Assembly (NCBI GenBank): GCA_951802425.1
Contig: OX637797.1
Location: 4,030,001 to 4,094,000, forward strand
Direction: 5' to 3'
Length of the DNA stretch: 64,000 bases
DNA from: Clavaria fumosa
Lineage: Eukaryota > Basidiomycota > Agaricomycetes > Agaricales > Clavariaceae
Part shown: piece by piece, positions 21,940 to 32,370 of the stretch
How positions within the stretch are numbered: position 1 is the first letter of the stretch
Layout: each line of letters opens with the position of its first letter
Notes under the pieces: model-generated
The model's input: only the letters and a program-made list of their open reading frames with translations
Databases searched by the model: none
Told to the model about the DNA's origin: nothing
Made by a program: the position numbers and the translations under genes

Positions 21940-24161
21940 AAATCCGGATTGTTAGTTTTTGCTTTTAAAACTTTCCGGAGTGAGATTCTCTCCCTAGTCA
22001 GCATGATGATTCTCTCTCCAGTGTTCGGATTGTTTAGAATCAAGTCTTGGGCTCTGTGTGGGTGATCTATCATTTGCGATCCGGTTAGCATAAAGAATGG
22101 TTGTCTGATAAGTACCTCACATGGTAGGGTGTTGGCAACCTGCATTTGGACGTGGAAGGTGCATGGTCCGATTTGTAATGGAAAGTTCTTGATCTGTCCA
22201 AGCATCGGTGCAATGGTGCCGTGTGAGGATTCCATGTGTAGTATATGTTCGGAGTATAGGGGATTGCTGAGCCACTCCCAAATGTCACATCTCATTGCGA
22301 TGATTGAGCTTCCTTGGTCTAGGAGACATTCCGCTGTGATCCGACCATCGAGGGTTCCTTCCACAATTCGGAGTGGTGTGGCGTCAACTGCTACGACGAG
22401 ATCAGAGGTGTCCAGTGCTGCAGCATCCGTAAATAACGTGTTCTGCAAGATACCAGTAGTGACAGGAACTCGTTTAGCTGTTACCATGTCCTTCATCTTC
22501 TTTTGAACTTCTCCGGAAATCACTAATAGTTCACGCTGTGTCATCTGGACTGGGACATCGAGTGCCCATTCGAAAACTTGTTGAATGGTTTTCGGGTCTT
22601 CGACTGGTGCTTGGTAATGGTATTGAACATCAGGCCGGTCGATCTTCGCAGGTTTTATTGGTTGGGTGGTTGATGGTGGGGTTATAACCACTGCAGGTGG
22701 AGGGGGCAGTCGAGATGGTTGCGGATTGTTGTTCCTGGTGGTGGGCATTCGCTTTTTTCCTTTGTCTACCTTCTTTGCAACTTCGTTAGCAAAAATGCGA
22801 GCCATGTCTTCCAGTTCAGCATCTGGTTGTTCTTCATCATTGGATGTGTCATCCATGTTGGCATTGTCATTGGACACCATCATCGGCTTGACTTCGAACA
22901 CAGCTGTCATTGTCGGTTGTACATTCTGGGACTGATATGTTGCATAGTACTTGTCGAAGTGTTTGGAAAGGTTCTTTCCAACGATAGAACCTGGTAGGTA
23001 GCGTCCGGAGGGTAAACAAATCCTATTTTCGCTATTCCAGACACATTTCCCTGTTGCAATATACTCGAGGGCCTTCGGGCAGGCACTGATGAAGTGACCA
23101 GTTTCCGAGCAGAAATTACATGTTCAGTTTATCAGTCCGTTGGTCGTCCTTGGTGCCAGTCGTTTGGCTGTGTCTTGGGATGATGCTGATAAAATAGATT
23201 CGAGCTGAGCCATGCTGGATGCAAAGGTCACAAGGGCAGCTGATATGTTGAATTCTTCTTTCTTGATCTTGGGTTGTGCTTCTTTCCCGGGGGCTGCGGA
23301 TGCGAAGCAGATGGGTCCGGAAGAATAGTTGGTGGATGCAGAAAGAGGGGATGTTGATGACAATAAAAATTCGGCAGCGGCATGTACTTCATTCATCAGG
23401 TATGGATCCTCAGGATGGTGGTCGGGAAGCTTGATTGCGAGCCTACTTTCAATCCGGCATCTTGTGTGATCACCAAATCCAAGAATGTATAGGCAGTTTC
23501 TGTCATTAGTGGTCATCTGCTGCGAATCTATGAGGTGTGAGGTAATGTGGAGGAAGTCCCTGTAATATTCTCCATGTTCGGCACGCGTATATATGCCCTT
23601 CTGTGCTGAGTCCAATATGAAACGATCAAGATTGGCAATGGAGAATAACCTTCCACCATCGGCACCTGGATATAGTCATTGGACTGCTGCTTTAAACGTG
23701 TCCCAGGTCCAGGCTTCATCTGGTGGTGGTGGTGTTAAGGTTTCCCATAAGAGGCAGGTATTGGTGTCGAGGTAGTGCTTTGCGTAGCGGATTAGGTCAG
23801 CTTCAGGAGCGTTGGGATTCACACCGGTGAGGACAATATGTATGTCTTCAAAGTATCTGTTGAGATGTGTTGGTACTCCGTCGAATACTGGTGCACCATG
23901 TGTGCCTCGGAGTGGATATCTCACTTGATTGGCCATTTGCTGTTTGATGTCCAGTGGAAACTGTAAAATGTTCGGGTCAAGTGGTAATGGTGTGAGCAGT
24001 GACGGGGATGATTGCGGTTCGTCAGGTAGTAGCTGCAGTAAAGCGATAACTGGTGTATTAAAACTGGTGTGTGAGTATACAATGGAAGAGATGCTGGGGA
24101 TATTTGATGGGTGAAGGTGAGAAGATTCGATAACTTCTCCAGATGGTTTGGATTGCAGCAA
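21936..24161 (-). pseudogene. A2 gag-protease (broken)
   Basis: Same order as A1 gag-protease: gag core (NQVRYPLRGTHGAPVFDGVPTHL region in 23676-24161), knuckle TCNFCSETGHF near 23105, acidic linker and protease LLDQGSSIIAM near 22300. Two stops fall where A1 has Arg: after KAAVQ at about 23676 and just before TCNFC at about 23124, both expected from CGA to TGA. The N-terminal extension upstream of MANQ is similar to A1. Confidence 0.85.
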
Positions 24162-24275
24162 GTCCGATGTTGGTAGCTGAATCCGGGCTCTCAGGCATTC
24201 GGAATGTCGAGGGTTGGATGCTGATGATCCTCTTGGGATCCTTGAAGGTGGTTGTGAAGACTTTTTTGTGGCCCC

Positions 24276-24293
24276 CCCTCACGGTGGGCTCCA
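24276..24293 (-). other. A2 primer-binding site, tRNA type
   Basis: Minus strand TGGAGCCCACCGTGAGGG, 4 nt after the 5' LTR. It matches A1 except for CG to TG. The TGG start indicates priming by a tRNA CCA end, unlike families B, F and G. Confidence 0.6.
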
Positions 24294-24297
24294 GAAT

Positions 24298-25253
24298 TGT
24301 AGTAGGTATTACATGTATTTGCTGCAACTGCTTGATTACAGTCAAGTTCTTCAGGGGGGGTCTGACCCAACACCTAAAACAGTGAGTGCAACCTTGGAGG
24401 ATGTGGAGGATGAGTTAAATGAGTTGATAGGACGAGAGTACACGATGTCCAAAGTGTCCAATAGACTCCGATATCAGTCCGATATCAGATCTGATGTTGA
24501 GCAAGAGAGTAGTTGAAGATACGAAGGGCTGGCAATGACGAAGGCCAGCAGAACGATGTGTACGACGGAGGATGAGCCTAATGGAAGTCACACAAGATGT
24601 GGGCGATGAGAATAAGCTGCTTTTTGTAGAGTCTGATACGTTCTTAAGTACATTTTTGTAATTACAAATGCTCCGGATTGTACCAGATGATCTGGAGGTC
24701 ATGGGGAATGAGGGAAGGTCATAGGTAAGATCATGTGGAGGTCATAGGTCATAGAAGAAATGGCATAGTATGTAGAAATGAAGAGTCCGAATTAATCGGT
24801 CATCGGGAACGCTGGTAGGAAAGAAGAGAAGGCATAATCGAGTATAGTACATACATGGATCAGCGTAGATAAAACACTTTTGAGTGTAGAAATGTTTACA
24901 AATTCAGAGGAACACATGATATGAAATTTACAGCATTTAAGGATGAAACAGGGGAGAGTACATGAAACATCAGTCACAAGGAGTGCTAAGCAGAGTAAAG
25001 TAATGAAATTGGAGTATATGGGCGCCATGGATCACCTGTGTAATGTGGCAGCGGCGAGGAATTTGATTTAACGAGGGTCCGATATCGGATAGTTATTGGA
25101 TGAGTATCAGGCTTTACGGATGGTCATCGGAGGGCATTGGATGGTGTCGGATGGTGGTCGGTTCGCGTTGGATACAAGGTGGGTGTGTGCTGAGTTCTTC
25201 AGATGGTAGGTATCCATCATGTTTCCATGCTGGAGCTGTATGTTATCCTTACA
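24298..25253 (-). repeat. A2 5' LTR
   Basis: 956 bp. It begins TGTAGTAGG and ends CCTTACA on the plus strand; it joins B1 gag at GCAT. See the 3' LTR entry for the CpG-only differences. Confidence 0.9.
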
Positions 25254-25768
25254 GCATTGTGAGGACCAAAGTTCTCTGTAAGTTGAGCAATGAACATTTT
25301 ATAGTTTGAAAGGACTGGATGGTCTTCACCATCCAAGATCATCAGTTCAAACCATTCCAGGGCAAAGCCCCAGAGAAAAGAAAGGATGTAGCATACCTTA
25401 TGAGAATCAGACTTGAATGCTCTTGGGTGATCAAGGAAGTTTAACTGGCATTGGACCAAGAAGCTTTTCAACTTCTTAGCATCCAGGCCATCAAATGTGT
25501 CAGGGTCACACAGTTTTACCATCTCTGGGCACTTGTTGGCATTAATAATCTGCTGAAGGAGACATGCTGGAGTTGGTTTGCACTCAGCTCAAGGTGTCGG
25601 AGGTTCATTTAGCTTGTTGTCATTGTCAGTGACTGAGGGATCTGACTCTTCATTGTGGTCTGGTGGTCCAGACACACTCAGAGTCAGAGTATTGTTGGCT
25701 GGTTCTGGAATGTCGACGTCATCGGCAACAGTAGGTGGAAGTCGAGCACTGGATCGTGTAGTAGGCAT
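25254..25768 (-). pseudogene. B1 gag, N-terminal part
   Basis: Begins at the ATG of MPTTRSSARLPP (25768), followed by a Ser/Glu/Asp-rich leader and the gag core (DAKKLKSFLVQCQLNFLDHP, LSFLWGFALEWFELM). One in-frame TGA stands where B2 and B3 have Arg in the PRAK segment. It ends at the A2 insertion; the rest of gag is at 13118-13773. Confidence 0.8.
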
Positions 25769-25808
25769 TGTTGAGTTGGTATATATGAGGTTTGAAGTTT
25801 GAATATAC

Positions 25809-26525
25809 TGTCACAGTCCTAACAAGGTTAACAGCGAAGGGGTTAACAGAGCGGAATGGAGATGTATTATCGGAGTCCAATTGGAGTCCGATATCGGAGA
25901 AATGGAGTAGTACGTAGAGAAGAAGGAGTCTTATGGGACTGCGGCCTCAACGTATGTGTTGTGCCACCACATATATACCTTGTCCCTATTTATCAAACAG
26001 AAAACAATGCCAGAAAGAAATCAAACAGAGTAGTCAAACTCTGAGAATATCGGAGTCTGCCAGAGTTGATCAGAGTTGGCTGGAGTTAGTTGGATGATGA
26101 TGAGGACGAAAGCTCAGAGATGTTTTAGGTCAAGAGACATTAATATTCGAACTGAGGAGCAGGGAGATACAGGTGGAAACTTATACTGCAAGGACAGAGT
26201 ATAGGAGTAATGTGAAACAATGTACATATCAAATTACTAGGAGAGTTTCACCACATGTGCCTGTGCAATTTTCATGGAACAAAGAAACAACAACAAAAAA
26301 GTGACTCCCATGGGTCAAGGGTATCCTCTCGATGGTAAACAGGATGAGGGGATGGAGGGAGAAGGTTCTGGAATGAAGTCCAAATGGTCCGAAGGCTGGC
26401 AGAGTAAAGTCCGATGGAGGTGTGGAACGGAGTGCACAGAGTTACAGTGGAGCAGATCGGAGTTGGTATGGAGCTTGGAGTCTGGGGCAGGGATCATGCT
26501 TATGCAAGCGGATGGGGTCATAACA
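25809..26525 (-). repeat. B1 5' LTR
   Basis: 717 bp; partner of 6952-7688. Immediately inside it, on the minus strand, lies G then TATATTCAAAC (25807-25797), the self-priming site. The outer flank is GGTGT, the target duplication. In this LTR the pairing partner reads GTTCGAATATT. Confidence 0.85.
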
Positions 26526-26530
26526 GGTGT

Positions 26531-27417
26531 CAAAGACCAACAGTGGTGATGGCATCCCACATTGATGGACCATCACACAAATGGGCTATACTGTCAGTCC
26601 TGGAACATGACTGGTTAGTCAGTGACTCTGTGACCATGGCACTAAAGGTTGTGGTTTTGAGTATTAGTAGGGTCATGTGATGTTACCACAACACCTTGCT
26701 GAGATAACCGTGCTACTTCAGCAGCCACAGGCCTTGCCAAGATAACAGGGTATTAATCTAGACTAGTCACAGGACCTTAGTCTAGACTAATTAGCTAATA
26801 GCTCTGAAAGAGCAATGCTGGCTTCTTAGCCTAACACTTAGTCACACAATATATTGGGTCAGGGGGCATGCTGAACATGCTTTCCAGCTGCCTATTTATA
26901 TTGTTTCAAAGGTAACTACTATTTACAGTAATTCTTAGAGAGGTCAAGAAATAATGCATAAATGGAAGGGAAAATAGATTCATTCCATAGAATTGACTAA
27001 CAGCCACTCTCCAATATGTGCTTCATATTTATAGAGCTTATATAATAAATGATATACTGATTTATGACATAATTTCATTTAATAGCATTATGATGAGTTA
27101 CTGTGAGTCATGTGCACTGCAGTACCATCTGGATATGTGGGGGCAATGCCCACAGCATTGAAGCAAGGTTTCAGGCTTGGTTGAGACAGGCTCTTTGGAG
27201 TGCTTGTGGTTGTTGTTGTTTGGTCCATATCACATGACTTTGTCATAGCGAATCGTTTCGGCCGCAGAATGACTGCAGTTGGGGCCGGAAAGTCCTCAAC
27301 TGTACCCATCCTCGCTATCAGCACATTGTGACACAACACAGGGAGTGCCACATATACGCGATAGAGCTCAGGCTTTGCACGCACTCGAAGGCGATTGGAA
27401 TTTTGTTGCTTGGGGAA
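26531..27417. other. no gene recognised (26531-27417)
   Basis: First about 130 bp continue the target of B1. The rest is AT-rich, with no convincing frame, LTR ends or RNA gene. The final part (from about 27250) is the upstream region of the integrase-like gene. Confidence 0.4.
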
Positions 27418-29243
27418 ATGGACCCACTCGAAGCTTATCGCGAGGCTTACCATGGCTTAGCAGGTCGTGTGGGAGCCGGGCTTCAGTCGCTTGTGCTTGA
27501 TGTGAGTACCCTTGAAAGACTTCAGGGTGAAGTTTCAGAGCTTCGAATCGCCGCTGAAAGGGTATGTGGACGCTATTTTTCACAACGACTACCGGATAAA
27601 TCCCGTTTCAGAATAGTGGTGTCTTTCCAGCTGGGGAGTACAGGACTCTATGTCACAGCCTCAATGCGATGCTGCATCACTTGGATGATGCTCGCCAACG
27701 TGCCTTGGATCCGCCAGACGAGCCGCTGTGCTCGTCGTGAGGAGTCATCAGCAAAGTAGTCGGCCTGGGCGTCCTCGCATCGAATTTGATCCACACTTTC
27801 TAGAATCCGCTTTACAGCTGTGTGGTCCTGCTGCTATTGCCAACGTCTTTGGGTGTAGCTCCCGAACCGTGAGGAGGAGAGCTTTAGAATGCGGTTTTCT
27901 CCCCGCTGGTGAATCGCCATTTCAGACCATCGAACGCCAGGACGGAACTACGTATCAGTATCACGTCCGCACACCCAGACACACTCGGATGTCTCTCATA
28001 TCGGATGAAGATCTTGACAAGCTTGTTGGGGACATCCTCAGAGATTTTCCCTCTTTTGGACGTCGATTGATTGACGGCCATTTGAAGAGTTTGCGCATTC
28101 ATGTTCCAAGAAGTAGGGTTACAGCTGCATACCTTCGCGTCAACGGACCTCCACCTATCTTTGGCCAGCGACGGATACAGCGAAGAGTTTACAATGTTGT
28201 AGGCATCAATTCTCTTTGGCATCATGCTGGCCAACATGGTCTGTATTTTTCTTTCCATCTATGCTTGTCTCACTGTCAATGTTAGGGCTGATCCGATATA
28301 AATTGATCATACATGCCTTCATTGATGGAAGATCACGGGCAGTAACTGGGGCTGGAGTGCATAACAATAATCGTGCATCCACAGTGTTGTGTCTGTTCCT
28401 GGAGGCGACACGACGATATGGAATTCCAAGGCGGATTAGAGGTGATCATGGCACAGAAAATATTGAGGTTGCCAAATGGATTGATGAATATCATGGCGGA
28501 GCTGCCTATATCTGGGGACCGTGAGTGCACACTTACAAACTGGTTTCAAGTCTTATGAGGTCTGTAGAAGCGTCCATAATACCCGTGCCGAGAGGCTATG
28601 GTATGATGTCACCCAAAGGATGGGAGCGAAGTGGAAGGATTTTTTCATGAGCTTGGAAGCTAATGAGGATCTGGATCCAGACTGTTCCGCCCACATCTGG
28701 CTTCTGCATTGGCTATTCCTTGATGCGATCAACCAAGACCTTGAGGAATGGGTGGAAGCATGGAACCACCATATTATCTCCCTCAAAGATGAGCCCAACA
28801 GGAGCCCCATGGACCTTTTCACATTTGGGATTCTAGAAGATGGTCCTCGGGGGATACACCATCTTCTTGCTCATGATGGGAATGATTGGGTTGGTGGTCC
28901 TTCTGATGAGGGAAACCCTGGCATCATAGAATATGGTATTGATTGGGAGGTCATGGATGATCCTATCCTCATGCGTCATTTCCATGAAAACAATCCAGGG
29001 GATTGGGATAATGATGAAGAAGAGGTGGACATGACCTTTGATTCAGATCGGTTCCCAGCCCATGTTACACATATCGAGTGTGAGGTAGAGGAAGATGTGG
29101 TTTCAGCAGACTTTAAAGCAGCATTGCAGCAACTATTGGAAGGTGACCCCCAACTTGACCTTGGTTCCAGGGAGATGACAGCTCGTCATTTTGTCTGGCA
29201 GAGGGCATTGCAACATTGTCGAGATTTGGCTCAACAAGAATAA
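27418..29243 (+). pseudogene. DDE integrase-like gene with introns, first catalytic Asp replaced
   Basis: Starts at ATG 27418 (MDPLEAYREAYHGLAGRV). A helical N-terminal region is followed by a helix-turn-helix-like segment (RPGRPRIEFDP, VFGCSSRTVRRRALECGFLP) and an integrase core. GT-AG introns at 28239-28285 and 28521-28567 (47 nt each) restore the core GQHGLIRYKLIIHAFIDGRSR and IWGPSVHNTRAERLW. Core motifs seen: HHAGQHG, FIDGRSR, GDHGTEN and AERLWYDV. From memory of this Agaricomycete family the first motif is HHDGQHG, so the first catalytic Asp is Ala here. A further intron ending about 27637 and an unexplained frame change near 27720-27757 make the 5' half uncertain. It ends YGIDWEVMDDPILMRHFHENNP and an acidic tail. 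It may be a dead transposase relative or a repurposed gene. Confidence 0.65.
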
Positions 29244-29913
29244 ATTGCCTTCAGATAGCCATGTAGTTTAGGCCATGACCATGTATTGTCAAATTTTCTG
29301 TCAGTCTGTCAATCCTGCTGAAGTGATAGTGTTTCAAAAAGTGCCAGAAAAGGATTTTCAAAGGAGTCAATTTTTTCCATGCATTTGTTGCTGAGACAAA
29401 TTCAAACCATAATAATACTACCCAAAAAATTAGAAGAAAAATTTAAAATATTATAACCCTACAACTTTTGTATTTTCTGACCAACTTGGATATGTGAAAT
29501 AATCTTTTCTAAAAAAATTCAAAAATTTTCCCAATATGTGAAACCAGTTTTGAGGCCTACAAATTTTAACTTTTTTTGCATCCTTTATCATAATTCTATA
29601 AGTCTGCCATGAATGCTGTGCAAAGCAGAGGAGGTTGATTGGATTAGTCTTTTCCCATGCTGAAAAGAGGCAGAGGAAAATACTCTATTGGCAATGTGTC
29701 ATGTCAGATAGTCAGGCAGAGCCAGAGCAAAGTCCTGTTGTGGTGAACCCAACTGTAGGGGCAAGGGTGTAAGACAGTTGTACAGGTAGAGTGAAGAATG
29801 AATGAATTCCAAAGTCTGGAGAATCAAGGGAAAGATGGGCTACTTATATACTGAGGGTATGAATATTGGCAAGGGGACTACAATGTCACTAAGATATTAA
29901 AGTAACAGGATGA
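29244..29913. other. no gene recognised (29244-29913)
   Basis: AT-rich 3' flank of the integrase-like gene. I see no terminal inverted repeat that would pair with its 5' side. The last 5 bp (GATGA) are the target duplication of the next LTR. Confidence 0.4.
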
Positions 29914-30660
29914 TGTCAAGGTCCAGTCAAGGTCCAAGGGGCAAGAAGGTCAGAAGTATGTCAGTAACAAAGTCCAGTCAGAGTCTGATGTCAAGGAGGC
30001 AATATAGAGGTGAGAGGGTTTGGAGGGAGTGGGACTGTGGCCTCAACTTATGTGTTGTGCCACCACATATATACAAGTCCCTATTTGACAGATTGACAGT
30101 TGCAGACAAGAGGATGCAGAGACAGAAGATAACTCTGGAGTCCATCAGAGTTAAGCAGATAAGCATTGAGAGCATTGAGGGTGATGAGGAAGAAGCACAA
30201 GGAGGAAGAGGACAAGAGATATTAATATTCAAACTGGGGGGTATAGAGGTACATGTGAAGATCTTATACTATGAGGACAGGAGCTTAGTAATACTTATGA
30301 AACATTGTATGCTACAGATTTCATAGTATGTTTTGTAGTAAGCATCAAGTATAGTTTGGACCATGCATGTGATAGATGATGTTCCCATGGATGTAGGACA
30401 GTGTCCTTATGTCTCTAACCAAGGTGATGTTCCCATGGATGTAGGACAGTGTCCTTATGTCTCCAACCAAGGACTAATGCCAGGAAGTTGTCCAATGTGA
30501 AGTCCATGAAGTCCAAAGTGACAAGGGAATGGAGTCCAGGTAAGGAGTGGAGCAGAGTATGCAGACATGATATGGAGCAGATTGGAGTTCATCAGAGTTG
30601 TCATAGGGTGTGGAGTCTGGAGTGGGGGCAATGGTCATGTGATTGAAATGGATCATAACA
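29914..30660 (-). mobile_element. solo LTR, family B' (minus)
   Basis: 747 bp, TGTCAAGG to CATAACA on the plus strand, flanked by the perfect repeat GATGA (29909-29913 and 30661-30665). It resembles the LTR of element E (34394-34989). It contains a 51-bp tandem duplication around GATGTTCCCATGGATGTAGG (about 30378-30480). No internal sequence remains, as after LTR-LTR recombination. The about 200 bp to the next element hold nothing recognisable. Confidence 0.85.
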
Positions 30661-30869
30661 GATGATACCAATAGTGTAGGTCAGGGAAATGGAGCAGATG
30701 ATGAGGGTGATGAAAGATGAGCAGTATGGCTGACACCCTACACTCTGGTGATCACCATGTTGCACTTTGAATTATTCTTCTGGTGCCCAGCAAGGCAGTC
30801 CTGTTTTTGTGCTTACCAAGATTCATATTACTGTATCTGGAAGTTCATGTCATGTGAACTCCAGGTCCC

Positions 30870-31095
30870 TGTTAGGATGGCTTACATAAGCCACCTGGGT
30901 GATGTAATTGGAAAATCACATGACTTCCATATCAGGATGGTCATGTGATGCAGTGGGTCTGAGCATGGGAATTTCAGCAAGTCCCAAAGCACTTGCTATA
31001 TATACTTTCACTTTTCACTATTTGTACTCTTTTCCCCTTATGTTAGTATTGTTGTCATGACCTTACAATTAAGTTGTGTGAGACCCAGTCTGATA
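30870..31095 (+). repeat. G1 5' LTR
   Basis: 226 bp, TGTTAGGATGG to GTCTGATA, a shortened relative of the 290-bp G2 LTRs. It has TATATATA (about 30998-31005) and, about 40 bp on, ATGTTAGTATT (31040-31050). The 11 nt at 31097-31107, just inside the element, are its exact reverse complement. Confidence 0.8.
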
Positions 31096-31107
31096 TAATA
31101 CTAACAT

Positions 31108-31508
31108 CCACCCATCCACCCTAGCCTGTCCTAACCTGGCTAGCCTGGACCCTTAATTTCAAACTGTGACACATTGTCACAGTTAAGCCCCTACCATCCT
31201 CTTTTCCTTTACCCTGCCTTGCCCACAGTGTGTAACAGAACTGCACAATAATTTTACTGTGTGTAGATACACTAGCCCCATGTCCTAACCCACTAGCCTG
31301 GACCCTTAATTTCAAACTGTGACACATTGTCACAGCTCAGCCCCTATCATCCCCTTCTCCTTTACCTTGCCCACAGTGTGTAACAGAACCATGTGACATT
31401 TTTACTGTGTGTAGATACACATGACCAGACCTGGAGGACAACCACTGTGACCCTCCCCAAGTGATACTGAGTGCCCAAGGCCTGGAACCTTATTTTTCAG
31501 TGCCATAG
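31108..31508 (+). repeat. G1 leader with about 165-bp tandem duplication
   Basis: The segment from GTCCTAACCTGGCTAGCC through ACTGTGTGTAGATACAC (about 31128-31271) recurs at about 31288-31425. G2 has one copy of it (31827-31975). It is non-coding leader upstream of gag. Confidence 0.7.
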
Positions 31509-31798
31509 TGTTAGGATCACTTACATAAGCATTGAAAAAGAGCAGTTGTGGAGAAACTGGGAAGGGTTGTTGGAAGGTCACATGACCTGTGGCTGTGTCC
31601 AAAATTATGTAATCGGAAGGTCACATGACCTGGGCCTGGGCGCATCACGTGATCCGAGGGTCCAAGCGTGGGAAAGTCGGCAAGTGCCGGGGTTCCCGCT
31701 ATATATACTTCGTCTTTTCCATTTTTGTACTCTTTTCCCCTTATCTTAGTATTGTCGTCATGACCTTATGCTTAAGTTGTGTGAGACCCAGTCTGATA
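31509..31798 (+). repeat. G2 5' LTR with promoter and self-priming sequence
   Basis: TATATATA at 31700-31707. About 36 bp after it comes ATCTTAGTATT (31743-31753), the predicted RNA 5' end. The site just inside the LTR (AATACTAAGAT, 31800-31810) is its perfect reverse complement. It has several TCACATGACC and CACGTGATC palindromic motifs upstream (31577-31655). Confidence 0.85.
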
Positions 31799-32370
31799 TA
31801 ATACTAAGATCAACCCTGTCCGCCCTAGCCCCGTGTCCTAACCTGGCTAGCCTGGACCCTTAATTTCAAACTGTGACACAGTTGTCACAGCTCAGCCCCT
31901 ATCATCCTCTTCTCCTTTACCCTGCCTGCGGTGTGTAACAGAACCGCATGAAATTTTTACTGTGTGTAGATACACGTGACCAGACCCGGAGGAAGTCTAC
32001 TGTGACCCTCCCCAAGTGATACTGAGTGCCCGAGGCCCAGAACTTTGTTTTACAGCTACGTACCAGTGAATCGTGTAGTGTACAGGGCACGGAAAGGCCC
32101 TCTACGTAGTTTTTCTGTAGTTTCCTGGTCCAGTGGACAGGGCCCTTGCTCTGTGACCATTGTCAGAAGGGCACACGGGCAACTCATTAGGAGTTGTGGA
32201 GTGACCACCTGGGACACCATCTGGGCCCCACGTTAACAAAAGTTTCATAGAATAAGAGTTCTATAGAAAAAATAAGTACATAGAGGAGCAGCCTAAGAGG
32301 ACAGGACTGCTAAGAGATCGAAGAAGTCCTGAGTGCCCAAGGCCTGGAACTTTATTTTACAGTGCCTTAA
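31799..32370 (+). other. G2 leader
   Basis: Non-coding stretch between primer site and gag. About 280 bp (32057-32330) lies between two similar phrases (GCCCGAGGCCCAGAACTTTG and GCCCAAGGCCTGGAACTTTA, each followed by TTTTACAG), so part of the leader has been duplicated or inserted. G1 lacks this segment. TTTTACAG before gag also resembles a 3' splice site. Confidence 0.5.

Larger units (their letters stand above)
13774..25253 (-). mobile_element. A2: complete but decayed family A Ty3/Gypsy element nested in B1 gag
   Basis: 11,480 bp, minus strand, bounded by two 956-bp LTRs. The host gag sequence GCAT occurs on both sides (13770-13773 and 25254-25257), a 4-bp target duplication (or 5 bp, GCATT, if the terminal T is counted as host). 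Order on the minus strand: 5' LTR, tRNA-type primer site, gag-protease, pol, a plus-strand four-exon passenger gene, a minisatellite with a tRNA-like segment, 3' LTR. Both gag and pol carry stops. The element is longer than a standard Gypsy because of the about 3.4 kb between pol and the 3' LTR. Confidence 0.9.
6952..26525 (-). mobile_element. B1: family B chromodomain Ty3/Gypsy element carrying nested A2
   Basis: Minus-strand element with LTRs at 25809-26525 (5') and 6952-7688 (3'), flanked by the perfect 5-bp direct repeat GGTGT (6947-6951 and 26526-26530). Removing A2 leaves about 8.1 kb: gag, protease, RT, RNase H, integrase, chromodomain, then an antisense passenger gene next to the 3' LTR. 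Its coding frames carry several stops. A2 interrupts gag between 13773 and 25254, so B1 is older than A2. Confidence 0.9.

Noticed and set aside
27088..27453. Minus-strand frame upstream of the integrase-like gene
   Set aside because: Overlaps the 5' part of the plus-strand gene and shows no domain.
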